Source of the DNA: Strongyloides papillosus
Lineage: Eukaryota > Nematoda > Chromadorea > Rhabditida > Strongyloididae
DNA length: 64,000 nucleotides
Assembly: GCA_005656395.1 (NCBI GenBank)
Contig: SRSI01000050.1
Location: 310,001-374,000 of the forward strand
Direction: 5' to 3'
Shown here in pieces: positions 1 through 10,217 of this stretch (position 1 is the stretch's first letter; every line of letters starts with the position of its first letter). The notes beneath the pieces were generated by a model that saw only the letters and a list, made by a program, of their open reading frames with translations, made no database searches and had not been told where the DNA came from. The position numbers were made by a program, and so were the translations under genes.

Positions 1-332
1 GTATCAAAGCTAATAGAGCTGTACAATTTGTTGATTGGTGTCCAACAGGTTTTAAGGTTGGTATAAATTACCAACCACCAACTGTTGTCCCTGGTGGGGA
101 TATGGCTAAATTACAACGTTCTGTTTGTATGCTTTCAAATACCACTGCCATTGGTGATGCCTGGTCACGCCTAGATTATAAGTTTGATTTACTTTACTCC
201 AGAAGAGCTTTCGTTCATTGGTATGTTGGAGAAGGAATGGAGGAGGGGGAATTTAATGAGGCAAGAGAGGATCTTGCTGCTTTGGAGAGGGATTATCAAG
301 AAGTTGGAGCCGACAGTTATGAGGAATATTAA
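1..332 (+). CDS. Alpha-tubulin, C-terminal part (5' end outside window)
   Basis: The open frame runs from the window edge (codons in phase with position 3) to the TAA ending at 332. It encodes roughly the last 110 residues of an alpha-tubulin, the GTP-binding subunit that polymerises with beta-tubulin into microtubules. Family hallmarks visible are [20 protein letters not shown], the LSNTTAI segment, the [15 protein letters not shown] block contacting motor proteins, and an acidic tail ending in EEY. The terminal Tyr means it could undergo the detyrosination cycle. The first in-frame ATG at 102 is internal, not a start. The family is certain; which of the several worm alpha-tubulin isotypes it is cannot be told from the tail. 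Confidence 0.97.
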   Translation, partial: IKANRAVQFVDWCPTGFKVGINYQPPTVVPGGDMAKLQRSVCMLSNTTAIGDAWSRLDYKFDLLYSRRAFVHWYVGEGMEEGEFNEAREDLAALERDYQEVGADSYEEY

Positions 333-552
333 AGTAATATTTAACTTCTCATTATAAGGTCTTTAAGAATAAAATTTATACTACATTTCTTTATCTTAAA
401 GTTATTACCAATAAATGTTTTTAAGAAAGAATGATTAAATACAATTTTTATTAATTGTTTATTTTTACATTGTTTATGTTAAATAGCTTTAGTAAAAGTG
501 ATATATGTATATAAACCATGCGTATAGTATAAGCAGATAAAAATATTTGGTA

Positions 553-1255
553 TTAGCTGGCTAGGACTTTGGCTCCCTCTTTTCTACTATTTTTAATCCT
601 AGATTTTTCTCTCTCAGCACCAGTTTCTTCAACAGTAAGGTCACTTTCGGGAACTTTAGGTAATCCAACCAATTTTTCATCCATTTCTTGAGTAGTAAGT
701 TTCTCTAACTCTGCCTCCAACTCCTCTTCATCATGTTCAGTAAAGGAACCTGAAAGCATATTGGAGATTTCCTCTTGGAACTCGGCACCTTCCTTTGTCT
801 CCTCCATAATCTTATCAATCTCATCCAAATCAAATAACTTATTCATTTGCTTTAATGCCTCATTACCAGCCTTCAATCTATTCACAACTTCTGCTTGAAT
901 TGTTGCAAATTCAATGTCATTAACCATCCTTTGAATGGTATCTAATTGCTTCTCAGTCTTCTCAATCATACCCTCCAAATATTTTTTCTTTTTTAACATT
1001 AGTAATGCTCTATCTTTCATCCCTTTCTTCAGTAACTCTCGTGCTAACTCCTTATCATGTGCTATTGTTTTCTCACTTCTTTTGATATACGTTTTCATTT
1101 TGTCTCTTTGAACTTTAAGATCCTATTTTTTTGAGAAAAAATATGAATGGTGTTATTAGGAACAATGAATAACTTACGAGGATAGCTTGATCTTGAGATG
1201 TGACATATTGACTATGTAAAGTTTCTCGTTTTGACTTTGTAAACAAACCACCCAT
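553..1255 (-). CDS. vps-20: ESCRT-III subunit VPS20/CHMP6
   Basis: Two exons: 1255-1178 and 1122-553, joined across a 55-nt GT-AG intron in phase 0, giving 215 residues (human CHMP6 is about 200). The N-terminus begins MGGLFTKSKRE, keeping the Gly2 used for myristoylation in CHMP6/Vps20. It is followed by a basic first helix (KYLEGMIEKTEKQLDTIQRM) and an acidic C-terminal half with the MDEKLVGLPKVPE stretch, typical of the autoinhibitory/MIM region. VPS20 nucleates ESCRT-III (Vps32/Snf7) filaments on endosomes downstream of ESCRT-II, in multivesicular body sorting. It lies tail-to-tail with the tubulin gene. Family assignment is strong; splice sites are inferred. Confidence 0.93.
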
Positions 1256-2936
1256 TATGAAAGAGGAGATATGAAAATAAATAGTATCTTTATTCCAAGA
1301 TGTTTACTTTCTGACTGAGATGATAAATGACAAAGTAATATCACAAAAATCCTACAATTAATATTATAAATCCAATAAATATCAACGAAAAACAGAAAAA
1401 ATGTTTGTTTTTTTAATCTCAAGACATTAATAAAATAAATATGATTATGGTGTTAAACTTTATAATATTTTTTTATTTTTTGCATCAAGAATATGACATT
1501 TCCTCAATAATAATTTATGCTTATCATGAAAACAGTTGTTCAAAAAATTGACATGCAAAAAATATAATAATCAGACGTCATTAGTGTTTTCTAAAAATTT
1601 ATGTCATACATTTATTTATTTATTTAAACTAGTGAAAAAAGTTGAAAATAATTACTTTTGACAACTTCCATCATTATAATATTCCTCAATTCTTCATTTG
1701 CTAACGTCATCCTCATCTTTTTTGTGTTTTGTCTAAAGATAAATATTTCATCATTTACATCACTATTCTTTTCCTATTTTTGAAAAGTTAAAATTACGAT
1801 TAGACTAATTTGTCTATTCTTTAAAATAATTTAAACAAGGCATGCTAGAAGTTTTTTATTCAAAACTTGTCTATCTATAAAAATAATTTAGAATATGTTT
1901 ATTTTTTTCACAATTTTCTAAATTAGAATTTCAATATAATCAAAGGAATAGTATAATATAATTCAATGTTAAAAAAAATTAAAAATTGCATTGTTTTATA
2001 TTAAGCTTAATTCCATAAATAAACAATAATTATGTATGGCTTTTTATCAATTGTCTGGGAGGAAAAATATTTTTGTTGTTGTTTTTTTTTATATAAATCA
2101 CTTTTTGTTTTCTTTTTTATTTACACTGCGAATTTATATATTTTGTCTGTAAATTTTTCTTTAAAAAAATACTGTAATTATATAGACAATGAAACACTTC
2201 TTACTATCATTATGTATTATCTTTTTTTTTCTAATTAAATTTTATTATTTTAAATTGCATAACAATAAATAATTACTGAGTAGTAAAATTTATGGTAAAT
2301 TTAAAGTTATTTCTTAAAAAATGATATCCATTACAGATAGATAAATATTCTTTTTTTCAAGTTATCACATATATTCATGCCTCATTACTCCTACATCTCA
2401 ATACATTTAACCTTAACCATCTGGCCATCACAAGTAAAGTCACTTCAAATAGTCTATCTTTCTCTTCAAAAAATTTTTTTATTTCATGATTTTTTGAATT
2501 TATTTCTCAAGGGAATATATATTTTGAGTTTTATTTTTCTAGTTGTTTCAAAAAATGAAACTGCAACTTTTTTAGTTATTATAGCAAAATAAAGATTCCC
2601 GCTTTGTTTATTTATTCTATGTTTGTGATATCACAAAGAGCGAAGATATAAAAAGATTTATCATTTTATAAAGATATAGTGACTAAACTTTCCATATTAA
2701 TTTTAAAAATGATGAATTATGAGATAGATTCTTTGAGTTTGGTTTTTTGACGCAAGCTGTGCTTGTACTTTGTTAAATTGTATTTTTTTAATCTATGGTA
2801 GACCTGAGGTTTTTTGATTACATATTTCGAGTAATACACATAGAAATCGTTTGTTTTTTACTAATATTATGTTAAGTTTTTTAGAGGAAGTTTTTCATTT
2901 TGAATATCAAACTAATTTTACTCCTTACGAAACGAA
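1256..2936. other. Intergenic region, AT-rich, no gene seen
   Basis: About 1.7 kb between the VPS20 start and the EF-hand gene start. Open frames at 2032-2238 and 2377-2592 are poly-T/low-complexity translations and I do not regard them as genes. A perfect 16-bp palindrome (TTTGTGATATCACAAA) sits at 2622-2637. An E2F-like ATTCCCGC lies at 2595-2602, about 340 bp upstream of the EF-hand start. Either could be part of a promoter, but nothing here is proven. Confidence 0.5.
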
Positions 2937-3451
2937 ATGGAAACTTCCTACATTTGTGAAAGATACATCCTTGATGATCGACGTAAGTTACCTTAGCATT
3001 TATTCCCATACATTTCCTTCCTCCAGAACTAGTAGATGTTTTTCACATGCTCGACTTAGACAAGGACGGTCTTCTAGGTCGTGGAGAAATCGGTGCCTTA
3101 CTCAGACAGTCAAACTACGAAGCCAACAGTAAGGAGTTAAGACTAATCTTCGATGAAGTCGATACCAACGAAAACGGTAAAATAAACGAGAACAGCTTTA
3201 TGTCTTTCATGAAACCACCAGAGAATCAGAATATCACAATCAGACAACTAGAAGATAAATTCGACAAATTTGCTTCTAAAGAAGACTCTATCAACATTGA
3301 TGATATGAAAAATATCATCAAAGAACTTGACTTTCAACATGACGATGATCATCTTTCAAAAACCTTTGATGCTGCCGATTCTAATAAAGACGGTTTGATA
3401 AATTTCCATGAATTCGTCCTTATTTTAAGAAGAATTCGTTTTTGTTGTTAA
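2937..3451 (+). CDS. Calmodulin-like EF-hand protein
   Basis: Two exons, 2937-2982 and 3027-3451, with a 44-nt intron (GTAAGT...CCTCCAG). The only frame that joins cleanly starts at ATG 2937 and gives 156 residues. This is about the length of calmodulin or troponin C. EF loops are visible at DLDKDGLLGRGE (near residue 24), DTNENGKINENS (near 59) and DSNKDGLINFHE (near 134). The third hand (EDSINIDDM) lacks a canonical loop, so probably three or fewer sites bind Ca2+. The second loop ends in Ser rather than Glu, which should weaken it. It is a Ca2+ sensor of unknown partner. It is too divergent to call calmodulin itself; centrin, troponin C or a worm cal-family member are alternatives. Confidence 0.85.
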
Positions 3452-3921
3452 GAAATATTTTACTATATTGTATGGATTTTTTAATATTTGCAGAGACACT
3501 TTTTTTTAAGATTGCCAGTATTTTAGATGGAAATAACAATAATATTATGGATACTTAGATATATATATAATTAGTCATTTTGAAAAATTTATCACATAAT
3601 AAAAAGATGAATATAACAAATCTTATTATGAGGTGTTGTAAATATTATGTAGAATAAATGAGAAATTGTATAGGCCAGTTAAGTAGATTTTTAATATGAT
3701 TTTGTCTATATTTTCCCCAGTGATATTTTTGATAAAGTTACAAATATAGACATATTTTATTATTATTATATAAGAATAAAAAAATTTTGATTTATGCCAG
3801 TAAATGATAAGTTACATATATATATCCTTCAAAAAACAAAAAAAATAATTATCACCCATCATTATGTATAGTATTTATTGGTTAATTGGTTGAAAAAATA
3901 AATTATTTATAACACTAAACA
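3452..3921. other. Intergenic region between convergent genes
   Basis: About 470 bp of AT-rich sequence between the convergent EF-hand and PH-domain genes. It holds runs such as TATATATATAA near 3562 and 3817. I see no coding or RNA signal; it is presumably the two 3' UTRs. Confidence 0.5.
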
Positions 3922-4438
3922 TTACTTTTCTTCATCAATTTTACCCTTTGAAGATTCCCTCTGTAAATATTGTTCATCAAATGATTGTTTTATAGTGTTT
4001 ATATAATCCAAAGGGCATACTGTCAGGTCCGATACCCACCTTTGGAGATTACACAACGTATCCGCAGCAAGGATAAACTCTCTTCCAGTACTAAAAATTT
4101 AATGCACAACTATTTATATAGAAACTAACGTTTTATGTTTAATAGAAAATGAGAATTGTTTCCCAGTTTGATTATCATCAAGAAGATCGATTATACAATC
4201 CTCTATAATTATCAAATAAGGACAGGAATCCATATTATTTTTTGACTCAAACAAAAACAATATATTAGCCTTCAACAAACCATAACAATCCTTCCATCCA
4301 TCTTCCTAAGAATAAGTTATAAAAAAATCAATACGCATCATTTTTTACTCTTAAATAATAAATAATTCCACTGCATCGCTGTTGATAGTTTACATCAGAA
4401 ATTAGATCTGTTACCAGACTTCGACCATTTACTAGCAT
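3922..4438 (-). CDS. PH-domain protein, sesquipedalian-like
   Basis: Three exons (4438-4349, 4305-4130, 4090-3922) with two introns of 43 and 39 nt encode 144 residues. No single uninterrupted frame shows this gene. The start MLVNGRSLVTDLIS resembles the N-terminus of sesquipedalian (PHETA1/2) proteins. A pleckstrin-homology domain fills almost the whole chain: strand motifs GWKDCYGLLKANILFLFES, YLIIIEDCIIDLL, FSFSIKH, and the closing helix REFILAADTLCNLQRWVSDL with the invariant Trp. Known relatives bind phosphoinositides and OCRL on endosomes. The C-terminal F&H motif that recruits OCRL is not obvious here. It starts 198 nt after the HP1-like gene ends on the same strand, so the two could share an operon. 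PLEKHJ1 is the main alternative assignment. Confidence 0.75.
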
Positions 4439-4636
4439 AGCGAAAGTATATACCCTTGAAATAGATGAAACTTGAAACTGTACGAAAGAAACCTTTATTA
4501 ATAGTCTAATAACTTCATGTTTTTATGGTTGGAATAGTGTTATTCCAAAATAAGTTGCACAAAATTTACATTTCAAAAATACAAATAAAAAAAATACAGG
4601 TAGACAAAAATAAATCATATAAATTAACAATTAAAA

Positions 4637-6892
4637 TTATGGAAAATATGATATACCTTTTTTCTCAAGAAAATCAAGGTAATCATCAAAAAATTCACTT
4701 GGTACTTGTCTTTCATCAATCATTAAATACTGATTATCTCTTGTTAGGTAGATTACAAACTTCCTACCTGCGAGAGAGTATGTTTCAACAAATGTCAAGA
4801 AATTATCTTCCTCAACAACGTAAGAAAATGGCATAGGTTTTACAAAATCATCAATAAATGTTTTTTGTTTTTTTATCTCACCAATTTGATCATCACTATC
4901 TGACTCGTTGAAATTTATACGTGACCTGTTTCGGGTACTACGTCTAACTCCTAAACTAGATCCCCCGGTACTTGTACAACTTGGTGCTGTAGAAGTTTCT
5001 CTGGCGTCGATTTCGTTTCCCTCACTACTGGATGAGAGTTTTCTAGATAATCTTCTTGACAAACTTCGTGTCATACGTGGGCAGACGGGTTCCTCAACAG
5101 TATCAGGAACAGTAATCTCGGATTCATCTTTTCCCGGTTCTTCGATCTCATCACCTGAGGAAACTGATACAAACATAGATTCACTTACAGTTGATGATTT
5201 ACTACCACCTTCTTCTTCATCAGATTCCTCACAATCAGAAGTATCTTTAGCAGATTCATTTGCAGTTGACTCCCCGCTACCAGTACTTTCTTCATCAGAT
5301 TCATCACAAACAGAAGTGCTTTTGTCAGATTTGTTTGTAGTTGATATCTTGTTATCGAGACTTTGTTTATCAGATTCGCCACAGACGGAAGTGCTTTTGG
5401 TAAATTCACTTGCAGGTATAAATCCGACATAAATACATTTTTCAACAGATTCCCCAACGACAGGAGTATCTTTGGCAGATTCATATGTAGTTGATGATTT
5501 GCTACCAAGACTCTCTTTATCAGATTCGCTACGAACAGGAGTACTTTTGGGGAACTCATTTACAGTTGGTAATTTGTTAACAAGACCTTCTTTATCAGAT
5601 TCACTACGGAGAGGAGTATTTTTAGCAGACTCATTTACAGTTGGTAGTTTGTTAACAAGACTTTCTTTATCAGACTCACTACGGAGAGGAGTATTTATAG
5701 AAGATTCGTTTACAGTTGATAGTTTGTTAACAACACTTTCTTTGTCAGATTCACTACGGAGAGGAGTATTTCTAGCAGATTCATTTACTGTTTGTAATTT
5801 GTTAGCAACACTTTCTTTGTCAGATTCACTACGGAGAGGAGTATTTCTAGTAGATTCATTTACTGTTTGTAATTTGTTAGCAACACTTTCTTTATCAGAT
5901 TCACCACAGGCAGGAGTATTTTTGGCTGATTCATTTATAGTTGGTAATCTGTTACACAAACTTTCTTTATCAGATTCACCACAGACAGGAGTGTTTTTGG
6001 CGGAATCATTTTTAGTTGGTAATTTGTCATCAAGAATTTCTTTACCAGATTCACCACAAACAGGAACCTCATCAGCAGATTCACTTTTAATTGATATTGT
6101 GCCATCATCACTTTCATTCCCAAATCCGTTACAAGCAGATTTCTTTTTGAGGCATGCACGCTTCTTTGGTGTCATGAAACCAAGAAATCCATCATCAGAT
6201 TCACTACAGACAAATGTATCCTCGTCAGAATCACTTGCAGATGTGAATAGACCAAAGAAACTATCTTTGTCAGTTCCGTCACAAGCAGAGCCGTTTTCAT
6301 TACATGTACTATGACCTTCAGATTCATCTCCATTAGAAAGGATGATCTTTACTTTACCGGCATCTTTTTGTTTTAGGAACTTGTTACTCTCCCCAAAATT
6401 TGAGGTTAAACACGCATCCTCTCCATACAATTGTTTTTTCTCCTCCTCGAGTTCCATCTCTTTTAAAGCTTCCAAATAGTCTGTTTTCAACTCCTCGTAA
6501 TCGGAATCACTTTCACATTCATCCTTAAATTGATTTGCCTTGTAATATGCTTTTTCCTTCGGTTCACTATTGCGGAAAAGATCAATGTCGTTAGCGAATT
6601 TAGAAAATTGAAGTATTCTAAAGAAAAATAAATTAGATTTTATGTGAAATTACCTGTCTGGTCTTTTGATGCCCTTTATTTTTGCTTCATAGTAGTCTAT
6701 TTCGTTTTGACATTCCTAAAATTGTTATATCAGTAAAGATATTAATGGATAATCCCTTACTTTTAATTGTTCTTCAGGAACCCACTCTGATAGACCTATG
6801 TGTAGTCCTCTAAAGGCAACCATATACTCAACTTTATTATTTACAATTCTCTTATCGAATATCCTTGTTATAGAACGAGTAACTTCATCCAT
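4637..6892 (-). CDS. HP1-like chromodomain/chromoshadow protein with long phospho-acceptor repeat linker
   Basis: Three exons, 6892-6761, 6715-6654 and 6617-4637, give 724 residues. Residues about 4-60 form a chromodomain (FDKRIVNNKVEYMVAFRG, then SEWVPEEQL). Residues about 70-560 are Ser/Glu/Asp-rich, with about twelve imperfect 25-residue repeats of the type NKL.TVNESA.NTP..SESDKES. Basic patches rich in Arg/Ser follow. The last 75 residues look like a chromoshadow fold, ending EFFDDYLDFLEKKGISYF. HP1 proteins are about 200 residues, so the linker is hugely expanded. The three aromatic cage positions that read methyl-lysine in HP1 align to Arg6, Phe28 and Leu31, so H3K9me reading is doubtful. 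SDxE motifs would suit CK2. The chromodomain is secure; the chromoshadow call and the role are inference. Confidence 0.8.
5213..6080. repeat. 75-bp tandem repeat array inside the HP1-like gene
   Basis: About twelve imperfect 75-bp units sit in frame with the HP1-like coding sequence. The most alike units lie at about 5560-5900, where long stretches such as TCACTACGGAGAGGAGTAT recur. Outer units are more diverged, suggesting growth from the middle. The repeats create long antisense open frames that are not genes. Copy number may vary between strains. Confidence 0.9.
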
Positions 6893-6997
6893 TCTAGAAA
6901 CAGTTACAAGAAAGATAAAATTAATTTCTTTAAATCTTTTTTAAATTTTTCTTCTGCACGAAATGACAAAATTATATGTGTGGGGAGACGTATACTA

Positions 6998-7031
6998 GAA
7001 ACTTCTACAGAGTAGAGTGATCTTTCTAGAA
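6998..7031. promoter_or_regulatory. Candidate heat-shock element pair
   Basis: GAAACTTC (6998-7005) matches GAAnnTTC and TTCTAGAA (7024-7031) matches TTCnnGAA, the inverted pentamers bound by HSF-1. They lie 106-140 bp upstream of the HP1-like start codon. Isolated 8-mers of this kind arise by chance, so only the pairing and position are suggestive. Confidence 0.35.
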
Positions 7032-7721
7032 GTTATAGAAAGTAATTGTAAATGTTGTGAATGATAAGTTCAAATCATGGTATTAATACTTTGGTATCGA
7101 TTAAATAATAGCTTTCTTAATTGTTCTTTTGACTCTTTTCTTATTAAATGATGGTATTAATGTATGGTAAATACTTTTACCTTCTATGTTGCTATTTGCG
7201 ACGATATCTTTTTTCATTAGAATGTAAGATGTTGTATTGAAATGCAAATTGGTTATTAGGTGACTTAATGCAACTATTGAAAACTTCTATGTTCTTATAT
7301 ACCAACTCATGAACAAAGAGTCATAAATATCTTTATTATGAATAATTTTAATATCATGTAATATTTTCTACAGTAAGGGGAGAAGATTTCAAAAAAACTA
7401 AGACACAAATAAACAATTTTTCACATTCCGTTGAAATAAACATTACAAAACATGAAATTTATATGAAAAATGTTTACAAATAACCTATTTTATGCAATTA
7501 CTTCTAAAAAATTGTTGTATCTGTGTAATAAAAAGTCATTCCACATTATTTATTGATACCAAAAACAACATCTTCTTACAATACTCGTCTCACTACCAAA
7601 TTAAAAAATGATAACACAATAAACAAAAATTGCATAAATGCACATATTTTGGTAACAACATCTATATTGATAAAAATTAGGATGAACACAAAAATACCAT
7701 CTTTCTTCATCAACTAACAGT

Positions 7722-7745
7722 GGCGCGAAGCAACAAGCGCGGGAA
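7722..7745. promoter_or_regulatory. GC-rich E2F-like motif cluster upstream of kinase
   Basis: GGCGCGAA (7722-7729) and GCGCGGGAA (7737-7745) lie close together in an otherwise AT-rich promoter, about 150 bp before the kinase ATG. Both resemble the E2F/DP consensus TTTSSCGC read on the other strand. Similar strings precede the APC-like gene and the 532-aa orphan in this window. Confidence 0.35.
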
Positions 7746-7893
7746 CGTGAATAATAACTTGTGATTCAACATCATTATTTTACATAGTAAAAATTTATTT
7801 TTCTTGATTGGTAGAGATTTGGAATAAAGTATTGGGTTAGTTACGAGCATTTATTTTTACTAAATCTACTTCCCATTAATATTTGTAGTGACA

Positions 7894-8938
7894 ATGCCAC
7901 CAAAGAAGATTAGAAAAGTCGGTGGAGAGGCTGATTTGGCTCCTATTCTTCCTAATGGAACTAATTTTACTAACAAGGTTATACGTGATACTGTGCAGAT
8001 AACGAAATATATTGGAAATGGAGGTTTCGGGAGGATATATGAGGGGAAACTTGTTGGAAAGGGTACTAAAGTATGTTTGAAAGTTGAGAAGAAAGACAGT
8101 TCTGGATTGTTTGTGGAGCAAAACTATTTTATAAGATTTTTAAAGAAGGAAATGCTAGAAAAGTGGTTTAAAAAAGGTTAGTTTATATCCAACTTGGTAA
8201 TAGTAGTTTGTAGATTTCATTAGTTTGCCTTATTTAATTTGTTTTGGAGTGGACATGGAAACTTTCGAAGATGAATTAAGGTATCTTGCTATGCCATTGT
8301 ATGAGGAACGATTGAGTGATGTTATAAATCAAAGAGTGGGCTTTCAATTAAAACTAGACGAAGTAAAAAAAGTCACTTTATGTATTCTTAACGCTCTTGA
8401 ATATCTCCACAATGTTAAGGTTTCGCACAGAGATGTTAAGAAGGATAACATAATGCTCGTAAAGAAGGGGTGTTTGGATAAAGTTGTTCTTATAGATATG
8501 GGTATATCTCATTGGCACACCAGGTTCAATGAAAAGATTAATCCTAAAGCAAAACACAGCGGTACACTATTGTATACTAGTATTGATGCTCATGTCGGAA
8601 GAGAGGGAGTTTTCCGTTCCGACTTAGAAATTCTCGGGTATAATATAATTGAATGGTTAAAGGGCTCTTTACCATGGAAAGAATATGAAAAGAAACCTGA
8701 AAAGGTTTACGAAATGAAATTTGAGGTTGTAAATAACCCAAAAGTTGAAATTAACAAACTCCTGCCGTCAATAGACACATCTTTCATTCAAGACCTTTTT
8801 AATTTGTCTAATTCATTAGAATATTGTGAAGTTCCGTCGTATGATAAATTAAAGAAATCATTAGCAAGCTGGAAAACCACCGCATCAAAAATGTCGACAA
8901 GAAGTGGGAATCCCTTAAGTAATCTTAATTCTCGTTGA
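7894..8938 (+). CDS. CK1-family (casein kinase 1-like) protein kinase
   Basis: Two exons, 7894-8176 and 8214-8938, with a 37-nt intron, encode 335 residues; ATG 7894 is the first Met in frame. The kinase domain shows the glycine loop IGNGGFGRIYEG (near residue 36), the ATP-anchoring Lys in VCLKVE, the catalytic loop HRDVKKDN and the metal motif DMG in place of DFG. The acidic activation loop and missing APE motif fit the CK1/TTBK group, which is heavily expanded and often male/germline-expressed in nematodes. The N-terminus MPPKKIRKVGG is a basic leader common in worm CK1-like members. The key catalytic residues are present, so it may be active. The substrate is unknown. Confidence 0.88.
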
Positions 8939-10217
8939 AGTTATTAATAATTTCTTATGCTTTAAAATATTATTTATGTCACATTTATTATCCCTAAAGT
9001 TTTTACAAATGAGGACAGATTTTTTGAGAAATAAAATTTTATTATTTTGAACTTTGTGACTACTTATAAAAGATTAAGAATTGTTGTTAATGTCTTGTAT
9101 TATTTATTGCTGAGATACCTTTAAACTGATGAAGTTTATCTGCATTGTGTAGAATGTTAATTGGCTTAAAATTGTAAACTTTTGGTATTCTTGAATGTAG
9201 TTTAAGATGTTTGTTTTATCAGAATGAGTAATACTCTATAAGCGTTAATACTATTAAACTAAATTAATTTTATATCTTTAACTTTTTTTTCGGTTATAAT
9301 TTTCGGTTATAAAATAGAAAATTCCGTCGTCATTTTAAAAAGATTCTTGTTATATAGAAGTGATTTTCTTTTAAAAGGATATTATCAAACTATAAATACT
9401 TATTTAAATAGTTGTTTTATTTATTCAGAATATAAAAACCAAAAAATATTCCTTAAAAAATATGATTTTTGAACAACAAAATGATTAGGTAAATGTTAAT
9501 TCAGATTATTTTTTAAAATTGGTGAAATAAAAAGTCTAAGAATGTAATCATATTGGTATATTTATTAATCATCAATTTTTAAAATATTACCATAAAAAAT
9601 ACACGTCTGTTTACCATATAAAAATGCGGAAATACAATTATTTAACTTTGAATTATAATAAGCAACCTTTTGAAAAACATTTTCACCTTATGATAAGTAA
9701 TTTATAAACATCTTATAATTATCAATGGAGATATAATTTATTTATAAAAGTGTATATTTATTCGTGAACTTTCACTATAAAAAATTAATGTTAGAGTGAA
9801 AGTGTAAGTTAACAGGTACGTAATGAAATGTACGAAGAAAAGATGACCAAACTATTAAACACGTTTAAAAATATACCTTTTCTAAGTCTCTTAATAAGAT
9901 AATATATGTTTTATTCATTTTTAAGTGCTTCATTGTTTTTTTTAGTCTAGATTCTTTTCAAAACTTTTGTTAGGTTAACTTTTAAGCGGAAGGATAAAAT
10001 TTAAAAAGGGGACCTTTATTTTAATCTATGTTTAAAAATGATCCTGATCAATTAACAATTATTAAGCAGATGGTACGATTAAGAACCAACACATATCCTC
10101 CACTGGTATAAAAGTAAGTGATTTTCCTCGAAAAATTAAGTTATAAATATTGCATTTCTTTAATAACATTATAAATACAGATATCATTTTTATTCAAAAT
10201 TTTCTACATATTTCCTA
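8939..10217. other. Intergenic region, nothing recognised
   Basis: About 1.3 kb of AT-rich sequence between the kinase and the DUF148 gene, with no convincing open frame. The last 150 bp before 10218 form the probable promoter of the secreted protein; a TATAAA at 10172-10177 lies about 40 bp upstream of its ATG. Confidence 0.45.

Larger units (their letters stand above)
6893..7893. promoter_or_regulatory. Bidirectional upstream region between HP1-like and CK1-like kinase genes
   Basis: A 1-kb divergent intergenic stretch. It holds the heat-shock-like pair at 6998-7031 and the GC-rich E2F-like cluster at 7722-7745, listed separately. A TTTGTAG|TGACAATG arrangement just before the kinase ATG at 7894 fits a trans-splice acceptor. 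No further coding signal is visible. Confidence 0.5.

Noticed and set aside
2851..3132. 93-aa ORF reading into the EF-hand gene
   Set aside because: It runs through the intron in a different frame. The phase-compatible start is ATG 2937, which joins exactly to the EF-hand exon.
5472..6314. 280-aa plus-strand open frame opposite the HP1-like gene
   Set aside because: It is the antisense of the 75-bp repeats; a stop-free repeat frame stays open by periodicity. The minus frame has chromodomain exons and splice sites.
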